Below are positions 13,182 through 21,887 of a stretch of DNA of 24,737 nt, one piece after another (position 1 is the first letter of the stretch; each line of letters starts with the position of its first letter). A program made the position numbers and the translations under genes. The notes under the pieces were generated by a model. It searched no databases and had not been told where the DNA came from. It saw only the letters and a program-made list of their open reading frames with translations. This DNA comes from an uncultured Desulfarculaceae bacterium (GTDB lineage: Bacteria; Desulfobacterota; Desulfarculia; Desulfarculales; Desulfarculaceae): NCBI GenBank assembly GCA_937908275.1, contig CALERA010000240.1, positions 1 through 24,737 on the forward strand. Reading direction: 5' to 3'.

Positions 13182-16100
13182 TGAACCTGGCCGAGTTCAA
13201 GGCCGCGTATCCGGCCTACAAGGACATGCCAGACCTGGACCTGGGTCGGGCGCTTCATTCCAAGTTCTACGCCGACAAGCTGCCTTGGGATGAGTTCTCG
13301 TCCCGGATGGGGCTGGCGGTGGAGACCGTGGCCTCGACGCCGACCACCGCCGGGATTGAGCCCGGCGCGGTCCCTCCTGCGCCCCCGGTCACTCCCACGA
13401 CCTTGGCCCAGGCCGGTCCCTCCCTGGAACCCGCTCCGGTTGAGCCCGCGCCCCCGGCGGCGAAGCTGGCGGCCCCGGTGGCGGGGGCCCCGGCCACGGA
13501 CGGCCAGCCGGTCGGACCGGTGGTGCCTGTCCCGCAAGAGCAGGGGCTGGAGGAAGGAAAGCCGCCACGCTGGCGGCAAGACCTGGCCGAGGTAGGTCCC
13601 GCTCTCCAGAAGAATTTGATCGACCCAGCAAAAAGGGTGGGGCAGCAATCCATCGCCGGGCTGGTCATGGCCCCGGCCATGGCGGCCACAAACCTAGTAA
13701 AAAACGCTGCCGGGCTGGCGGCCAAGGGCGCGGAAGCGATCAGCCAAGCGACCGGAATCCCTAGCGGCGGTGCCTTCCATGCCATCGAGCAGGACATGAC
13801 CCGGCGCATGGCGGTGGGTGGCCAGCAGCTTGAGGCCCTAGGCGGTGAACCGCAGGGTGTGGTCGAGAACGTGGTGCGAGCGACAGGGGAGCTGGTCGGG
13901 CGAGCCCCGGAATTCGCGGTGGCGCATTCACTCGGCGGGCTCCTGGGGCTGGCCGGACTGGGGGCACTGAGCAAGGCGGATCAAGGCGCACAAGCCGCGG
14001 CCGAGGAGGGCATGACCTACGCCACCTTGGGCGCGGCGGCCAAGGGCGCACCGGAGCTTTTTGCCAAGCTGGAATCCCTGGCCAACAGCATAAAGGAGTC
14101 CGCCTGGTGGAGAGGCATGACCATCAAGGAACGTGGCCTGGTGGTGCAGAGCCTCGACGAAACGATTGCCAAGAACCCGGAAATGACAGAAGCCGCGATT
14201 CTGCGCAAGTGGAACAACCCCACCTGGCGCAAGCAGGCGCTGGAGCGCCGGGCCGAAGGAGAGGCCGGGGCTGCCCAGGCTGAGCCGGCCATGGCTCCAG
14301 CCTCTGCTCAGGAACCAATGCCCCCGAGGTCTCAGGAGCCAGCTTCCGCCCCAGGAGCGGCGAGCTCTCCCGAACCCATGCCCATGCCCGCGCCAGCCCC
14401 AGAAAGCCCGCTAGGCGCGAACCTGGCTCCCAGGACAGCCTATCCCGTGGCCACCTTGCAGGCTCCGCAAGAGGTGGCCACCCTGGACAAGCTGCGTCTG
14501 GAGATGGCGGCCAAGGATGCGCTCCTTGAGGAGAGCGGCGGATTGGGTCTGCCCGGTCCGGCCGCGCCCCAGAGCGAAGCAGTCCCAACCCCCGGCGGGG
14601 CCTCTGGCCCGCAACCAGGCCTGGCACAGCCTGGGCCAGTGTCCATGGGCGGGGATTCCTCCTCACCCGCTCGCCCCGCCGGGGCTCCTTCTCTGTCTCT
14701 GGGCGAACCCACCAGGATCTTCGTGGCCGGCCGGAAGGAGCCATATCCTGGACATTATGCGGTCATGGAGCTGGGCGACATTCAGACCAGCCACTTGCCG
14801 GACACGTTCGCCAAGAATCCGCTCTACCCCGAGGGAGTGCAGGAGCGGGACTACGCGGGCGACAAACACGAGCAGATGAAGGTCATCGACCACGCCCAAA
14901 ACTTGGAGACGGCCTACCTGCTGACCAACAACCCGGACGCGATCAACGGGCCCTCGATCGTCACTCCCCAGGGCGTGGCCCTGGGCGGCAACAGCCGGGC
15001 GATGAGCCTGGCCCGGGCCTACGCCGGGGACAAGGGACCTGGCTATAAGGCTGACCTGCAGCGGTACGCCCCCTTCTTCGGGCTCGAATCCCAGACCGTG
15101 GCCGGCATGGACCGGCCGGTGCTGGTGCGCGTGTTCGACCCGGGAGAGGCGGCCGGGAGCCAAGACCTGCACCGCTACGCCAGCGAGTTCAACCAGAGCC
15201 CGGCCCAAGAACTCGGGCAGGAAGCGCGCACGGCCAGCCTGGGCAACAACATCTCGGCTGAGACCCTGCAATCCGTGGGGACGATGTTGGGCGGATCCGA
15301 GGGGAGCCTGCGCGAGCTGTTGGACAGCCCCAAGGTTGGGTTGACGGTGCTCAATCGGCTGGTTGAGGACGGCGCGATTTCCCAGACCCAAGTGAACCGT
15401 TATTGGTCCACCAAGCACCGGAAATTGAACGCCGAAGGAAAGACCCTGGTGGAAAGAGCCATCCTGGGCTCGATGCTGCCGGACGTGGATGTGCTGAATT
15501 TTGCGCCGGAAAGCATCCTGAACAAGATCAGCACCGCCATTCCGCCCTTGGCCAGAGTGAAGGCGGCCGAGGGGTCGGACTTCACCGCCGACCTGGAGCC
15601 CGCAGTCAGGATCATCATGGAGGCCGAAGCCAAGGGCGGGAAGAGCACCAGGGATTGGGAGCAGGCCCTGGCCAAACAGCAGGGGCTAGAACCTCGGACG
15701 GATTTCTACACCCCCCGCCAGGTGCAGCTCGCCATCGCCCTCAAGGATATGGGCCCCAACCAGTTCCGCGAGGCGGTCAAGGGCTACGCGGCCGACACTG
15801 CAGCCAATATGTTCGGCCAGGGCGCTGACCCTATCCAGGCGTTCGCCAAGAACTTCGGCGAGCCGCCGGCCTGGGCCGGGCAGCTGAGCCAGGCCCAGGA
15901 ACAGACCCCGCCGCCTGGGGCCGGGCAGGGAGGCTTTGGCTTCGCTGACAGGGGAGGGTATGCCGACCTTCCGCCAGAGACGCAGGGTGAGCAAGCGGCT
16001 ATCAGCTTCACCGGGAATGAGTTCGGTGCGCCAGGCAAGGTGGAGCCGCGCACAATCCGCCAGAGGGCGCTTGAGTTCGTGCGCCGCCACCTCTGGGGAG

Positions 16101-19100
16101 TCAAGATCAGCAATCCCGCTCTCCAGGAGCCCATCGTAATTTCCCGTCCAGGGATCATGAAGTCCCTGTCTGACCCCAAGAAGGCATTCCTTCTGGCTAG
16201 GCTTCCTGAACTGCTGGAGAAAGGCGCTTATCAGGGGGCAGCCTCGCCCAGAAAGGGCGAGGCCAATATCCGGCAGTATCACTATCTGCGCCAGGAGATT
16301 CAGGTGGGTGGGCAGACCCGAGAGGTAGTGCTGACCATCCGCGAGGCCAACAATGGATTGTTCTATTACGACAACTACCTGACCAAGACGGTCGAAGGCT
16401 CCCCGGAATCGCAGGCAGCTTCGGCCAAGTCTGGCCTACGGTCTGGTCCTGCCGTCGGGGAGCCCTCTGGAACCAATATGGCTGGCGCCCAGGCCAAAGT
16501 CAAGCCCAGAGGCGGCGGACAGGCCGATCATGGTGGATACGCCGCCACACCGCCGCCTGGTGGTGGAGGCCCGGCGGCCGGCGGTCCGGCTGGAACGAGC
16601 AAGGTGAGCCCCCTGGAAGGCCCCGAGTTGCTTGAACTGAGCCAGGCGATCCTGGGGCAGACCCCAAGGGTGCGGAGGATTTTGCGAAAGAAGACCGCCC
16701 TGGGCGTGTTTTACCCCGGCGACGGCCGGATTGAATTGGCGGCCAAGATATTCGAGAAGCCGAGTGATGCGTTAAAGACCCTGGCCCACGAGATCGGCCA
16801 CGCCGTGGACTGGTTGCCGGACAAGGACATGCGGCGGGGCAACCTGCTGGGTCGGGTCGCCAGCCTCAAGAAGCACATCGAGCGGTTCATGGCCGGCAAG
16901 CCGGGCGGCCCCGGGCCCCTGACTCCGGCCGACGAGGCGCGCCTGCGGGTCGAGGCCGAGCGCCTGTTGACCAAGCAGCCCCAGGTGGTGGAGAAGGAGA
17001 TCGACGAGGAGATCACCCGGACCCTGGCGATCACCCCAGACGAGGTGCTGGCCATTTTTAACGATGTGACCGGCCAGATTAAGCAGACGGCCCCGGACCT
17101 GTACCGCTACGTCGCCGGCCTGGGCACGGCCGAGAAGAAGAGCATCGTCAAGGCGGCCCTCAAGGGGCAGGTGCGGGCTGACCTGCAGCAGTTCGCCCAG
17201 ACCATCACGGAGAAGACCGGGCGGAAGATCAAGACCACCACGACCATCCCTGGCAAGGCCCCCCTCAAGAAGGACATCGAGAAGAAGTTCCGCGAGCTGG
17301 TCCAGGACGAGATCCGCAAGAGGGCCCTGCTCTCGGAGAAGGTGATCCGCGAGGAGTTGAAGAAGCTGACCCAGGTCTGGAAGCCCTTCAATCCGGCCCT
17401 GGACAAGCGCTACACCAGCTATAGGCACTCCGGGCCGGAGCTTTACGCCGACGCCCTGAGCGTGTTGCTCAACCGGCCGGACCTGCTCCAGCGACACGCC
17501 CCCGAGTTCTACCGGGGGTTCTTCGCTTACCTGGGAGAGAAGCCCGCGGTCAAGGCCATCTACGACGAAATCCAGGCCCGCCTGCGCGACCCGGAGCGGG
17601 TGATGGAGGCACGGCAGGCACGAGAGGAGGCCGGCTTTGCGGCGGCCGAGGCCAAGCGCCGCCAGGCATTGGAGGCTGAGCGCAAGGGGGTGATCAAAAA
17701 CTGGATCGTCAAGTCCTTCGTGGACACCTTCGGCGAAGTCTACGGGCTGTCGGCCAAGGCCACCGGCATCCGCTCAGGGGACACCCCCTTGGTGCGCGCC
17801 CACGAGAAAGCTCGCCTGGCCTCGGCCGAGGTGGAGGCCTACTACCGCAAGGTCTATCAGGAGGTCATGGAGCCGATTCAGGATGTGGCCCCGGACCTGA
17901 ACAAGACCGGCTCGATCATGCTCTTGCAGCGCGTCATGGGCGAGCGTGGAAAGGTCGCCAACCCGGGGGCGGAGTCCATGGGCACCGCCCGGCGTAGACT
18001 GGACTACCTGCGCCAGCAGTTGGGGGACGAGGCCTACACGACTATCCTGGAGCGCCTGGAGCACTTCAACGAACTGCGGCAGGAGCGGGTGATTTCCGTC
18101 GCCGAAAAGGCTGGCATCTGGAGCCCCGAGTTGATGGCCAAGGCCAAGGGCAACAACTTCTACGCCCGGTTCGAGGTGGTGGACTACATGCTCCAGCACC
18201 AGGTCCTTGGCCCAGCCTCGGGAAAAATTTACAGCCAGTGGGGCACCCTCAAGCAGGTGGGCAACCCCCTGGTGGCCACCATGCTCGGCGACGCCGGAGT
18301 CATCAACGCCTCGCGTTGGGCCATGGCCACCAAGGAGCTAGTCAAGACCCTGGGGCGCCACTTCCCAGACGAGATCCACCCCGCCCGGCGGGGGACCGGA
18401 GGGATGTTCCAGGAGCCCCGGGACCGCACGGGCTGGGGGCTGGTGCGCTACTTGGACCACGGCAAGCCCCGTGCCTTCGAGGTCACAAAGACCTATGCCG
18501 ACATGTACAAGCGCAACCCTGTGATGGCGGACGCGGCGGTCCGGCTGCTCAACGAGTTTTCCAGCATCCCACGATCCCTCTACACCGGTCGGAACCCCCT
18601 GTTCTGGGTTTTCAACTTGATTAAGGATTTCCGGGACAATCTCATCAACCTGCCCGGCGGGCCGCTGGAAGTGTGGAAGCTGGCCCCCAAGTACGCATCA
18701 GGCCTGCGCCACGCCTATCGGGCGGCGGCCGACAAGCCTGATGCCCTCTATGACTACCTTCTGCGGAATCACTACCTGATGCCGGCATATGCGGCTGGCA
18801 GCCCGGGCGACGACGTGGCCCTGGACACCATCACCCGGGAGCTGACCCAGCGAGGCATCATGAAGCCGTCCAGCTCCACCACCAACCCGGTCCTGCGGCC
18901 CCTGGCCAAGGTCTGGGATTTCCTGGGGGCGGTGGGCGAGGCCCAGAGCCGGACCAGCAAGATCGCCGCGCATCTGTACCTCAAGAAGCACTTCCCAAAT
19001 CTGCCAGAGGAGACCCAGGCCTACATCGTTCGCAATTTCGCGGCCGACCCTCCCTACTATCGCAAGGGCGACTGGACTCCATTTGTGAACTCGATCTGGC

Positions 19101-20284
19101 TGTTCTCCAATCCTGCGATCCAGGGCTACCGCCGCGGGGTGCAGGCAGCGTTCTTTTCCGCCGAGCAGGCCAAGGCAGCCGGCAAGAGCCCCTGGCTGAG
19201 CGATTTTGGCCTGAAATTCACCCTCTACGGGTTGATGCCCAAGCTGTTCATGTGGGCGGTCAAGTACGGGCTGATCGGGGCGGGGCTGGTGGCCATGGCC
19301 CGCAACGAAGAGGACAAGGCCCGGGCCAAGCAGGTCGCCGACCGCCTGCAAAAGGCCATGTGGGGGGCGAGCAAGTACAACCTGGTCAACTACGACATCG
19401 TGCCAATCCCTGTGCCCGGACAGGATGGGGTGGATTTTGTATTACTTCGCCTGCCCAAGGACCACCTGAGCCAGTTTGCCGGGGGGATTGTCTGGAACCT
19501 CCTGGATGCGGCAAGTGGCGATCCTCGGTTCAAGCTGCCCGATGCGTTGGGATATGCCGCCGACCAGGCCCCCGACCTGAACCCTGCGTTCTCGATCCCC
19601 CACAACCTCTGGAAGATCTACATCGACCGAATCAACCCCCAGGACGATTTCCGGGGCAAGTCCCTCATCCCCGAGAAGGCGTTCGAGGCCGGCGGCCTGC
19701 ACCTGCACAAGGAAGTTGGGCGGTACATTTTCAACGAGCTGAGTCCGGTGAAGCTGGCGAGCGGTCAGCAGGTGGAAAAGGCCGACAAGGATGCTCTGGA
19801 CAAGGCCAAGGAGATCCCGGGCCTAGGTCCGTTTGTCTCCAAGTTCATGATCGACAAGGAGCAGGGTTGGCGGGAGACCTACCGGGCCGAAACGGAAGGC
19901 ACCAGATCGGCAAAGGCGGGCCGGCAACTTGACATCAACGAGCGGATCACGGCGTTGGTCAACGAGCATGGCGGCCAGGTGCCACGGTACGCGGTGGCCC
20001 AGCTGCGACGGGATGCGATTGACCAGGGCCTACTCGACCCCAAGACGGTCAGCGTTGGCGAAATGGTGCGGCGAGTGCAGAAGGTGGCGGCCCGGGCCGG
20101 CGAGGATCGACGGCTAGAGGCCCTGCAGGCGGCGGGGAGCAACGAGGAGCGGGCCGCCCTGCTCCGGCGGTACCGGCAGGAGATGGACGAAGGGGCCTAC
20201 CGCGACTTGATGGCTGCGGCCAAGCGCCAGAAGGCCGTGACCAAAGACACGATGCGCAAGCTGCGCCAAGCCACGGGCGAGTAG
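13181..20284 (+). CDS. Giant multidomain internal virion / polyvalent protein (ParB-ddrB-like, LPD3-like, zincin, LPD38-like)
   Basis: This 2367-residue protein starts at ATG 13181 (TGATG coupling; a GTG one codon earlier is possible). Domains in order are: an N-terminal helix motif typical of large phage proteins (AEFKAAYPAYKDMPDLDLG, about 3-21); Pro/Ala linkers (50-115, 357-440); hydrophobic helices (145-300); a ddrB-like ParB-superfamily region (about 510-897) with ELGDIQTSHLPD and GGNSR at 602-606; an LPD3-like region (about 946-1072, ending VVLTIREANNGLFYYDNYL); and a zincin with HEIGH at 1203-1207. In a helical part after it, SGPELYADAL (about 1416) may supply a third metal ligand. An LPD38-like region follows from about 1790 (RNPLFWVFNLIKDFRDN near 1803), then a membrane-like segment (about 2004-2040) and a charged C-terminus. 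Such 'polyvalent' proteins are proposed to be ejected with phage DNA to protect it and modify the host. Domain names are from memory of motifs. Confidence 0.75.
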   Translation: MNLAEFKAAYPAYKDMPDLDLGRALHSKFYADKLPWDEFSSRMGLAVETVASTPTTAGIEPGAVPPAPPVTPTTLAQAGPSLEPAPVEPAPPAAKLAAPVAGAPATDGQPVGPVVPVPQEQGLEEGKPPRWRQDLAEVGPALQKNLIDPAKRVGQQSIAGLVMAPAMAATNLVKNAAGLAAKGAEAISQATGIPSGGAFHAIEQDMTRRMAVGGQQLEALGGEPQGVVENVVRATGELVGRAPEFAVAHSLGGLLGLAGLGALSKADQGAQAAAEEGMTYATLGAAAKGAPELFAKLESLANSIKESAWWRGMTIKERGLVVQSLDETIAKNPEMTEAAILRKWNNPTWRKQALERRAEGEAGAAQAEPAMAPASAQEPMPPRSQEPASAPGAASSPEPMPMPAPAPESPLGANLAPRTAYPVATLQAPQEVATLDKLRLEMAAKDALLEESGGLGLPGPAAPQSEAVPTPGGASGPQPGLAQPGPVSMGGDSSSPARPAGAPSLSLGEPTRIFVAGRKEPYPGHYAVMELGDIQTSHLPDTFAKNPLYPEGVQERDYAGDKHEQMKVIDHAQNLETAYLLTNNPDAINGPSIVTPQGVALGGNSRAMSLARAYAGDKGPGYKADLQRYAPFFGLESQTVAGMDRPVLVRVFDPGEAAGSQDLHRYASEFNQSPAQELGQEARTASLGNNISAETLQSVGTMLGGSEGSLRELLDSPKVGLTVLNRLVEDGAISQTQVNRYWSTKHRKLNAEGKTLVERAILGSMLPDVDVLNFAPESILNKISTAIPPLARVKAAEGSDFTADLEPAVRIIMEAEAKGGKSTRDWEQALAKQQGLEPRTDFYTPRQVQLAIALKDMGPNQFREAVKGYAADTAANMFGQGADPIQAFAKNFGEPPAWAGQLSQAQEQTPPPGAGQGGFGFADRGGYADLPPETQGEQAAISFTGNEFGAPGKVEPRTIRQRALEFVRRHLWGVKISNPALQEPIVISRPGIMKSLSDPKKAFLLARLPELLEKGAYQGAASPRKGEANIRQYHYLRQEIQVGGQTREVVLTIREANNGLFYYDNYLTKTVEGSPESQAASAKSGLRSGPAVGEPSGTNMAGAQAKVKPRGGGQADHGGYAATPPPGGGGPAAGGPAGTSKVSPLEGPELLELSQAILGQTPRVRRILRKKTALGVFYPGDGRIELAAKIFEKPSDALKTLAHEIGHAVDWLPDKDMRRGNLLGRVASLKKHIERFMAGKPGGPGPLTPADEARLRVEAERLLTKQPQVVEKEIDEEITRTLAITPDEVLAIFNDVTGQIKQTAPDLYRYVAGLGTAEKKSIVKAALKGQVRADLQQFAQTITEKTGRKIKTTTTIPGKAPLKKDIEKKFRELVQDEIRKRALLSEKVIREELKKLTQVWKPFNPALDKRYTSYRHSGPELYADALSVLLNRPDLLQRHAPEFYRGFFAYLGEKPAVKAIYDEIQARLRDPERVMEARQAREEAGFAAAEAKRRQALEAERKGVIKNWIVKSFVDTFGEVYGLSAKATGIRSGDTPLVRAHEKARLASAEVEAYYRKVYQEVMEPIQDVAPDLNKTGSIMLLQRVMGERGKVANPGAESMGTARRRLDYLRQQLGDEAYTTILERLEHFNELRQERVISVAEKAGIWSPELMAKAKGNNFYARFEVVDYMLQHQVLGPASGKIYSQWGTLKQVGNPLVATMLGDAGVINASRWAMATKELVKTLGRHFPDEIHPARRGTGGMFQEPRDRTGWGLVRYLDHGKPRAFEVTKTYADMYKRNPVMADAAVRLLNEFSSIPRSLYTGRNPLFWVFNLIKDFRDNLINLPGGPLEVWKLAPKYASGLRHAYRAAADKPDALYDYLLRNHYLMPAYAAGSPGDDVALDTITRELTQRGIMKPSSSTTNPVLRPLAKVWDFLGAVGEAQSRTSKIAAHLYLKKHFPNLPEETQAYIVRNFAADPPYYRKGDWTPFVNSIWLFSNPAIQGYRRGVQAAFFSAEQAKAAGKSPWLSDFGLKFTLYGLMPKLFMWAVKYGLIGAGLVAMARNEEDKARAKQVADRLQKAMWGASKYNLVNYDIVPIPVPGQDGVDFVLLRLPKDHLSQFAGGIVWNLLDAASGDPRFKLPDALGYAADQAPDLNPAFSIPHNLWKIYIDRINPQDDFRGKSLIPEKAFEAGGLHLHKEVGRYIFNELSPVKLASGQQVEKADKDALDKAKEIPGLGPFVSKFMIDKEQGWRETYRAETEGTRSAKAGRQLDINERITALVNEHGGQVPRYAVAQLRRDAIDQGLLDPKTVSVGEMVRRVQKVAARAGEDRRLEALQAAGSNEERAALLRRYRQEMDEGAYRDLMAAAKRQKAVTKDTMRKLRQATGE

Positions 20285-20297
20285 CCCGTGGTGAAAT

Positions 20298-20355
20298 ATG
20301 GTGAAACGGGCCGTCTTTTTGGCCGTGCAGCCGTCTTTTTGGCCCGTTTCACCAT
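20298..20355. terminator. 15-bp inverted repeat enclosing tandem T-tract repeats (likely late-operon terminator)
   Basis: ATGGTGAAACGGGCC (20298-20312) is perfectly complementary to 20341-20355. The 28-base loop contains most of a 20-base tandem repeat: GCCGTCTTTTTGGCC occurs at 20310-20324 and again at 20330-20344, overlapping both arms. It starts 13 bases after the giant gene's stop codon. As a long hairpin with T5 runs it may stop late transcription, and its symmetry near the attachment site would also suit protein binding. Confidence 0.6.
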
Positions 20356-20386
20356 AGCTAAGTTGTTAATTTGCCGTAATGACTAG

Positions 20387-20400
20387 GGGCGAAATCGCCC
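20387..20400. repeat. Small inverted repeat at the attR boundary
   Basis: GGGCG-AAAT-CGCCC forms a 5-bp hairpin (6 bp if AA is the loop) that abuts the first base of tRNA identity at about 20399. It occupies the place of the missing tRNA 5' half. Confidence 0.4.
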
Positions 20401-20444
20401 TGTCACGCCGGAGGCCGCGAGTTCGAGCCTCGTCGTCCCCGCCA
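20399..20444 (+). tRNA. 3' part of tRNA-Asp (GTC), prophage attR
   Basis: From the anticodon loop CTGTCAC (20400-20406, anticodon GTC) the sequence reads as tRNA-Asp: 3' anticodon stem GCCGG, variable AGGCC, T-stem/loop/stem GCGAG-TTCGAGC-CTCGT (20417-20433), 3' acceptor strand CGTCCCC, discriminator G and encoded CCA (20442-20444). No matching D-arm or 5' acceptor strand (expected GGGGACG) lies upstream, and the 5' anticodon stem does not pair fully. The gene is therefore interrupted. A native terminator follows, so the right side is host and the left is phage. The exact core limits cannot be set without the other junction. Confidence 0.82.
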
Positions 20445-20454
20445 CTAATATGAC

Positions 20455-20491
20455 AAGGGGTCAGCCATCACGGCTGGCCCCTTGCTTTTTT
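20455..20491 (+). terminator. Rho-independent terminator of the tRNA-Asp gene
   Basis: Arms AAGGGGTCAGCC (20455-20466) and GGCTGGCCCCTT (20472-20483) pair over 12 bp with one G-T, with loop ATCAC, and are followed by GC and six T (20486-20491). It sits 11 bases after the tRNA CCA end. Confidence 0.88.
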
Positions 20492-20565
20492 GCTGCGGCA
20501 GGCGGCTCCTAGTCGGCGCGCGGGCGCTGCTCGTTGTGGCCAGTAACGGTCCGGCCTACCTTTGA

Positions 20566-20583
20566 GGCGCGCGCTGTCGCGCC
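20566..20583. other. Weak GC hairpin after the acyltransferase gene
   Basis: GGCGCG and CGCGCC flank a 6-base loop just beyond the minus-strand stop codon. No T-run follows on the minus strand, so a terminator function is uncertain. Confidence 0.25.
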
Positions 20584-20587
20584 AAGC

Positions 20588-21757
20588 TCACACCTCGTAA
20601 CGCAGGTACTCGTTTTCGCAGGGGTTGCCCACGGCCAGCAGCATAGCCTTTTGCGTGGGCAGCATGATGAACGAGCCCAGGGACTCGGCTTGCAGCCCCG
20701 GCGGGACGTTGGGGTCGGGATGGCGGCAGATGGAGTTGGGCCGGCCCTGATGGTCCGAGAGGACCTGGCCCAGGGTCTGGGGTGTCAGCCGGCCGCGAAG
20801 GCCAGCGGCCAGCTCCTCCATGCGCGCGGTGCGGGCCGGGCTGTCGGGGAAGATCATGGAGCAGCCGTCCACGGCCTGGAAGCGGGGCGTCCGGTAGTTG
20901 TTGGCGTGCACCAGGATGCCGTCCCGGGGCAGGATGACCTCGTGGTCGTCCAAGGTGCCTTCCACGCAGAGCAGACCGCCCTGGGCGTCGGCCAGGGTGA
21001 CGGCGACGATGCCCCGGCAGGCCTGCTCCAGCAGGCGGCGGGCCTGCTCCAGCTCGGTCTGGCGCATGACCCGGGGCAGATAGGCCGCCAGGGGCAGCTT
21101 TGGCGTCAGGCCGGGCTGCATGGCCGCCACCCCATTGAGGCAACAGGCCAGGCCGGCCGAGTTGAGGGTGTATTCGCCCAGGCCCAGCAAGGGCAGCACC
21201 AATTGGCGCAGGCCGTCGCTGCGGCGGATGCGCAACAGGGCCAGGGGCGTCGCCGTGAACCAATCGATGTTCTGGCCCAGGATGGCCTGGTGGTCGGGAG
21301 TGGCCGGACCGGTGGCGGCCAGGGTGGTGCACATGGCGGACAGGTTGCTGTTCATGAACAGCAATTCCAGGCCGCAGCGGCAGGCCCAGGCCTCCTCCAG
21401 GCTCATTTGGGATCCCTCGGCCTGACCACGCACGAAGGGCTCCAACTCGGGGTCGAAGCGGGTGGCCGCCGGCCAGAGCTTCATGGCCAGGGCCAGGGAC
21501 TCGGCCCGCGCGGTCTGGTGCACCTGCTGCACCACCTCCAGGATCCGGTCCAGGCCCTGGCGCATGGGACCGGCCAGGGCCTGGCCCCAGCCCCGCCCCA
21601 CCTCTTCGGGCGCGCCAGCCAACTCCACCACGGGCAAAACCGCATTACGCTTCATGGATGCACCTCCCCAAACCGGCAGGGACCAGGGGGCCAACCCGCA
21701 CAGGCCCGTGCCCAGGGTGGCAGTTCCGAGCGTCCGCAGCCAGTGTCTCCGGGTCAT
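20588..21757 (-). CDS. Tat-exported Ntn-hydrolase, acyl-CoA:6-APA acyltransferase (C45/AAT)-like
   Basis: This 389-residue protein starts with a Tat-like signal TRRHWLR followed by a Gly/Ala/Leu core (about residues 2-33), so it probably acts in the periplasm. The mature part fits the AAT/C45 N-terminal nucleophile family. It has an N-terminal GRGWGQALAGPMRQGL pro-segment, then MCTTLAATG with the likely autocleavage nucleophile Cys143, and GQNIDW (161-166), the conserved block after the nucleophile. ANNYRTPRF follows further on. Members cleave or transfer amide-linked acyl groups (penicillins, acyl-homoserine lactones, peptide precursors); the substrate here is unknown. An ATG at codon 35 is an alternative start without the signal. 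It is divergent from a TetR regulator that may control it. Confidence 0.75.
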   Translation of the reverse strand: MTRRHWLRTLGTATLGTGLCGLAPWSLPVWGGASMKRNAVLPVVELAGAPEEVGRGWGQALAGPMRQGLDRILEVVQQVHQTARAESLALAMKLWPAATRFDPELEPFVRGQAEGSQMSLEEAWACRCGLELLFMNSNLSAMCTTLAATGPATPDHQAILGQNIDWFTATPLALLRIRRSDGLRQLVLPLLGLGEYTLNSAGLACCLNGVAAMQPGLTPKLPLAAYLPRVMRQTELEQARRLLEQACRGIVAVTLADAQGGLLCVEGTLDDHEVILPRDGILVHANNYRTPRFQAVDGCSMIFPDSPARTARMEELAAGLRGRLTPQTLGQVLSDHQGRPNSICRHPDPNVPPGLQAESLGSFIMLPTQKAMLLAVGNPCENEYLRYEV

Positions 21758-21824
21758 GCCACCCTGGTGCGTCGTTGCCCCCCATCCCTTGGTTCATCTA
21801 TATACTCTTAACATCTGGTCGTTC

Positions 21825-21853
21825 TTGCCTTCGGGCGGGCCAGGGTATATATA
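21825..21853 (+). promoter_or_regulatory. Promoter of the TetR-family gene
   Basis: TTGCCT (21825-21830), a 17-base spacer and TATATA (21848-21853) form a sigma-70-type promoter. The palindromic operator begins at the next base. The start codon is 35 bases after the -10. The AT-rich stretch 21797-21812 may serve the divergent gene, but no convincing -35 is seen there. Confidence 0.55.
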
Positions 21854-21870
21854 ACATACAAACGGTATGT
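21854..21870. promoter_or_regulatory. TetR-type operator palindrome
   Basis: ACATAC (21854-21859), a 5-base spacer and GTATGT (21865-21870) form a perfect 6+6 palindrome resembling AcrR/TtgR-type operators (TACATACA...TGTATGTA). It lies between the promoter -10 and the start of the regulator, so bound regulator would block its own transcription and possibly the divergent acyltransferase. Confidence 0.7.
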
Positions 21871-21887
21871 ATGTCTAGGAGGCATTG

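Larger units (their letters stand above)
1..20444 (+). mobile_element. Prophage, late half (podovirus-type virion and lysis genes), right end at tRNA-Asp
   Basis: All genes from base 2 to 20284 run on the plus strand with short gaps or stop/start overlaps. They include recognisable lysozyme, portal, scaffold, SU10-type capsid, adaptor, nozzle-like and internal virion proteins. There is no tail tube, sheath or tape-measure gene, which fits a short-tailed phage. The right end is set by a partial tRNA-Asp with its own terminator, beyond which genes look chromosomal. The left end, and the terminase, integrase, repressor and replication genes, are outside the window. That this is an integrated prophage rather than a free phage is inferred from the tRNA junction. 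Confidence 0.88.

Noticed and set aside
20360..20444. Complete tRNA gene
   Set aside because: The D-arm and 5' acceptor strand cannot be found, and the 5' anticodon stem pairs poorly. Only the 3' part from the anticodon loop is real.
20534..21811. Plus-strand frame of 425 codons opposite the acyltransferase
   Set aside because: The minus strand encodes a protein with a Tat signal and the CTT...GQNIDW block. The plus frame has no motif, is Gln/Gly/His-rich and lacks a ribosome site.
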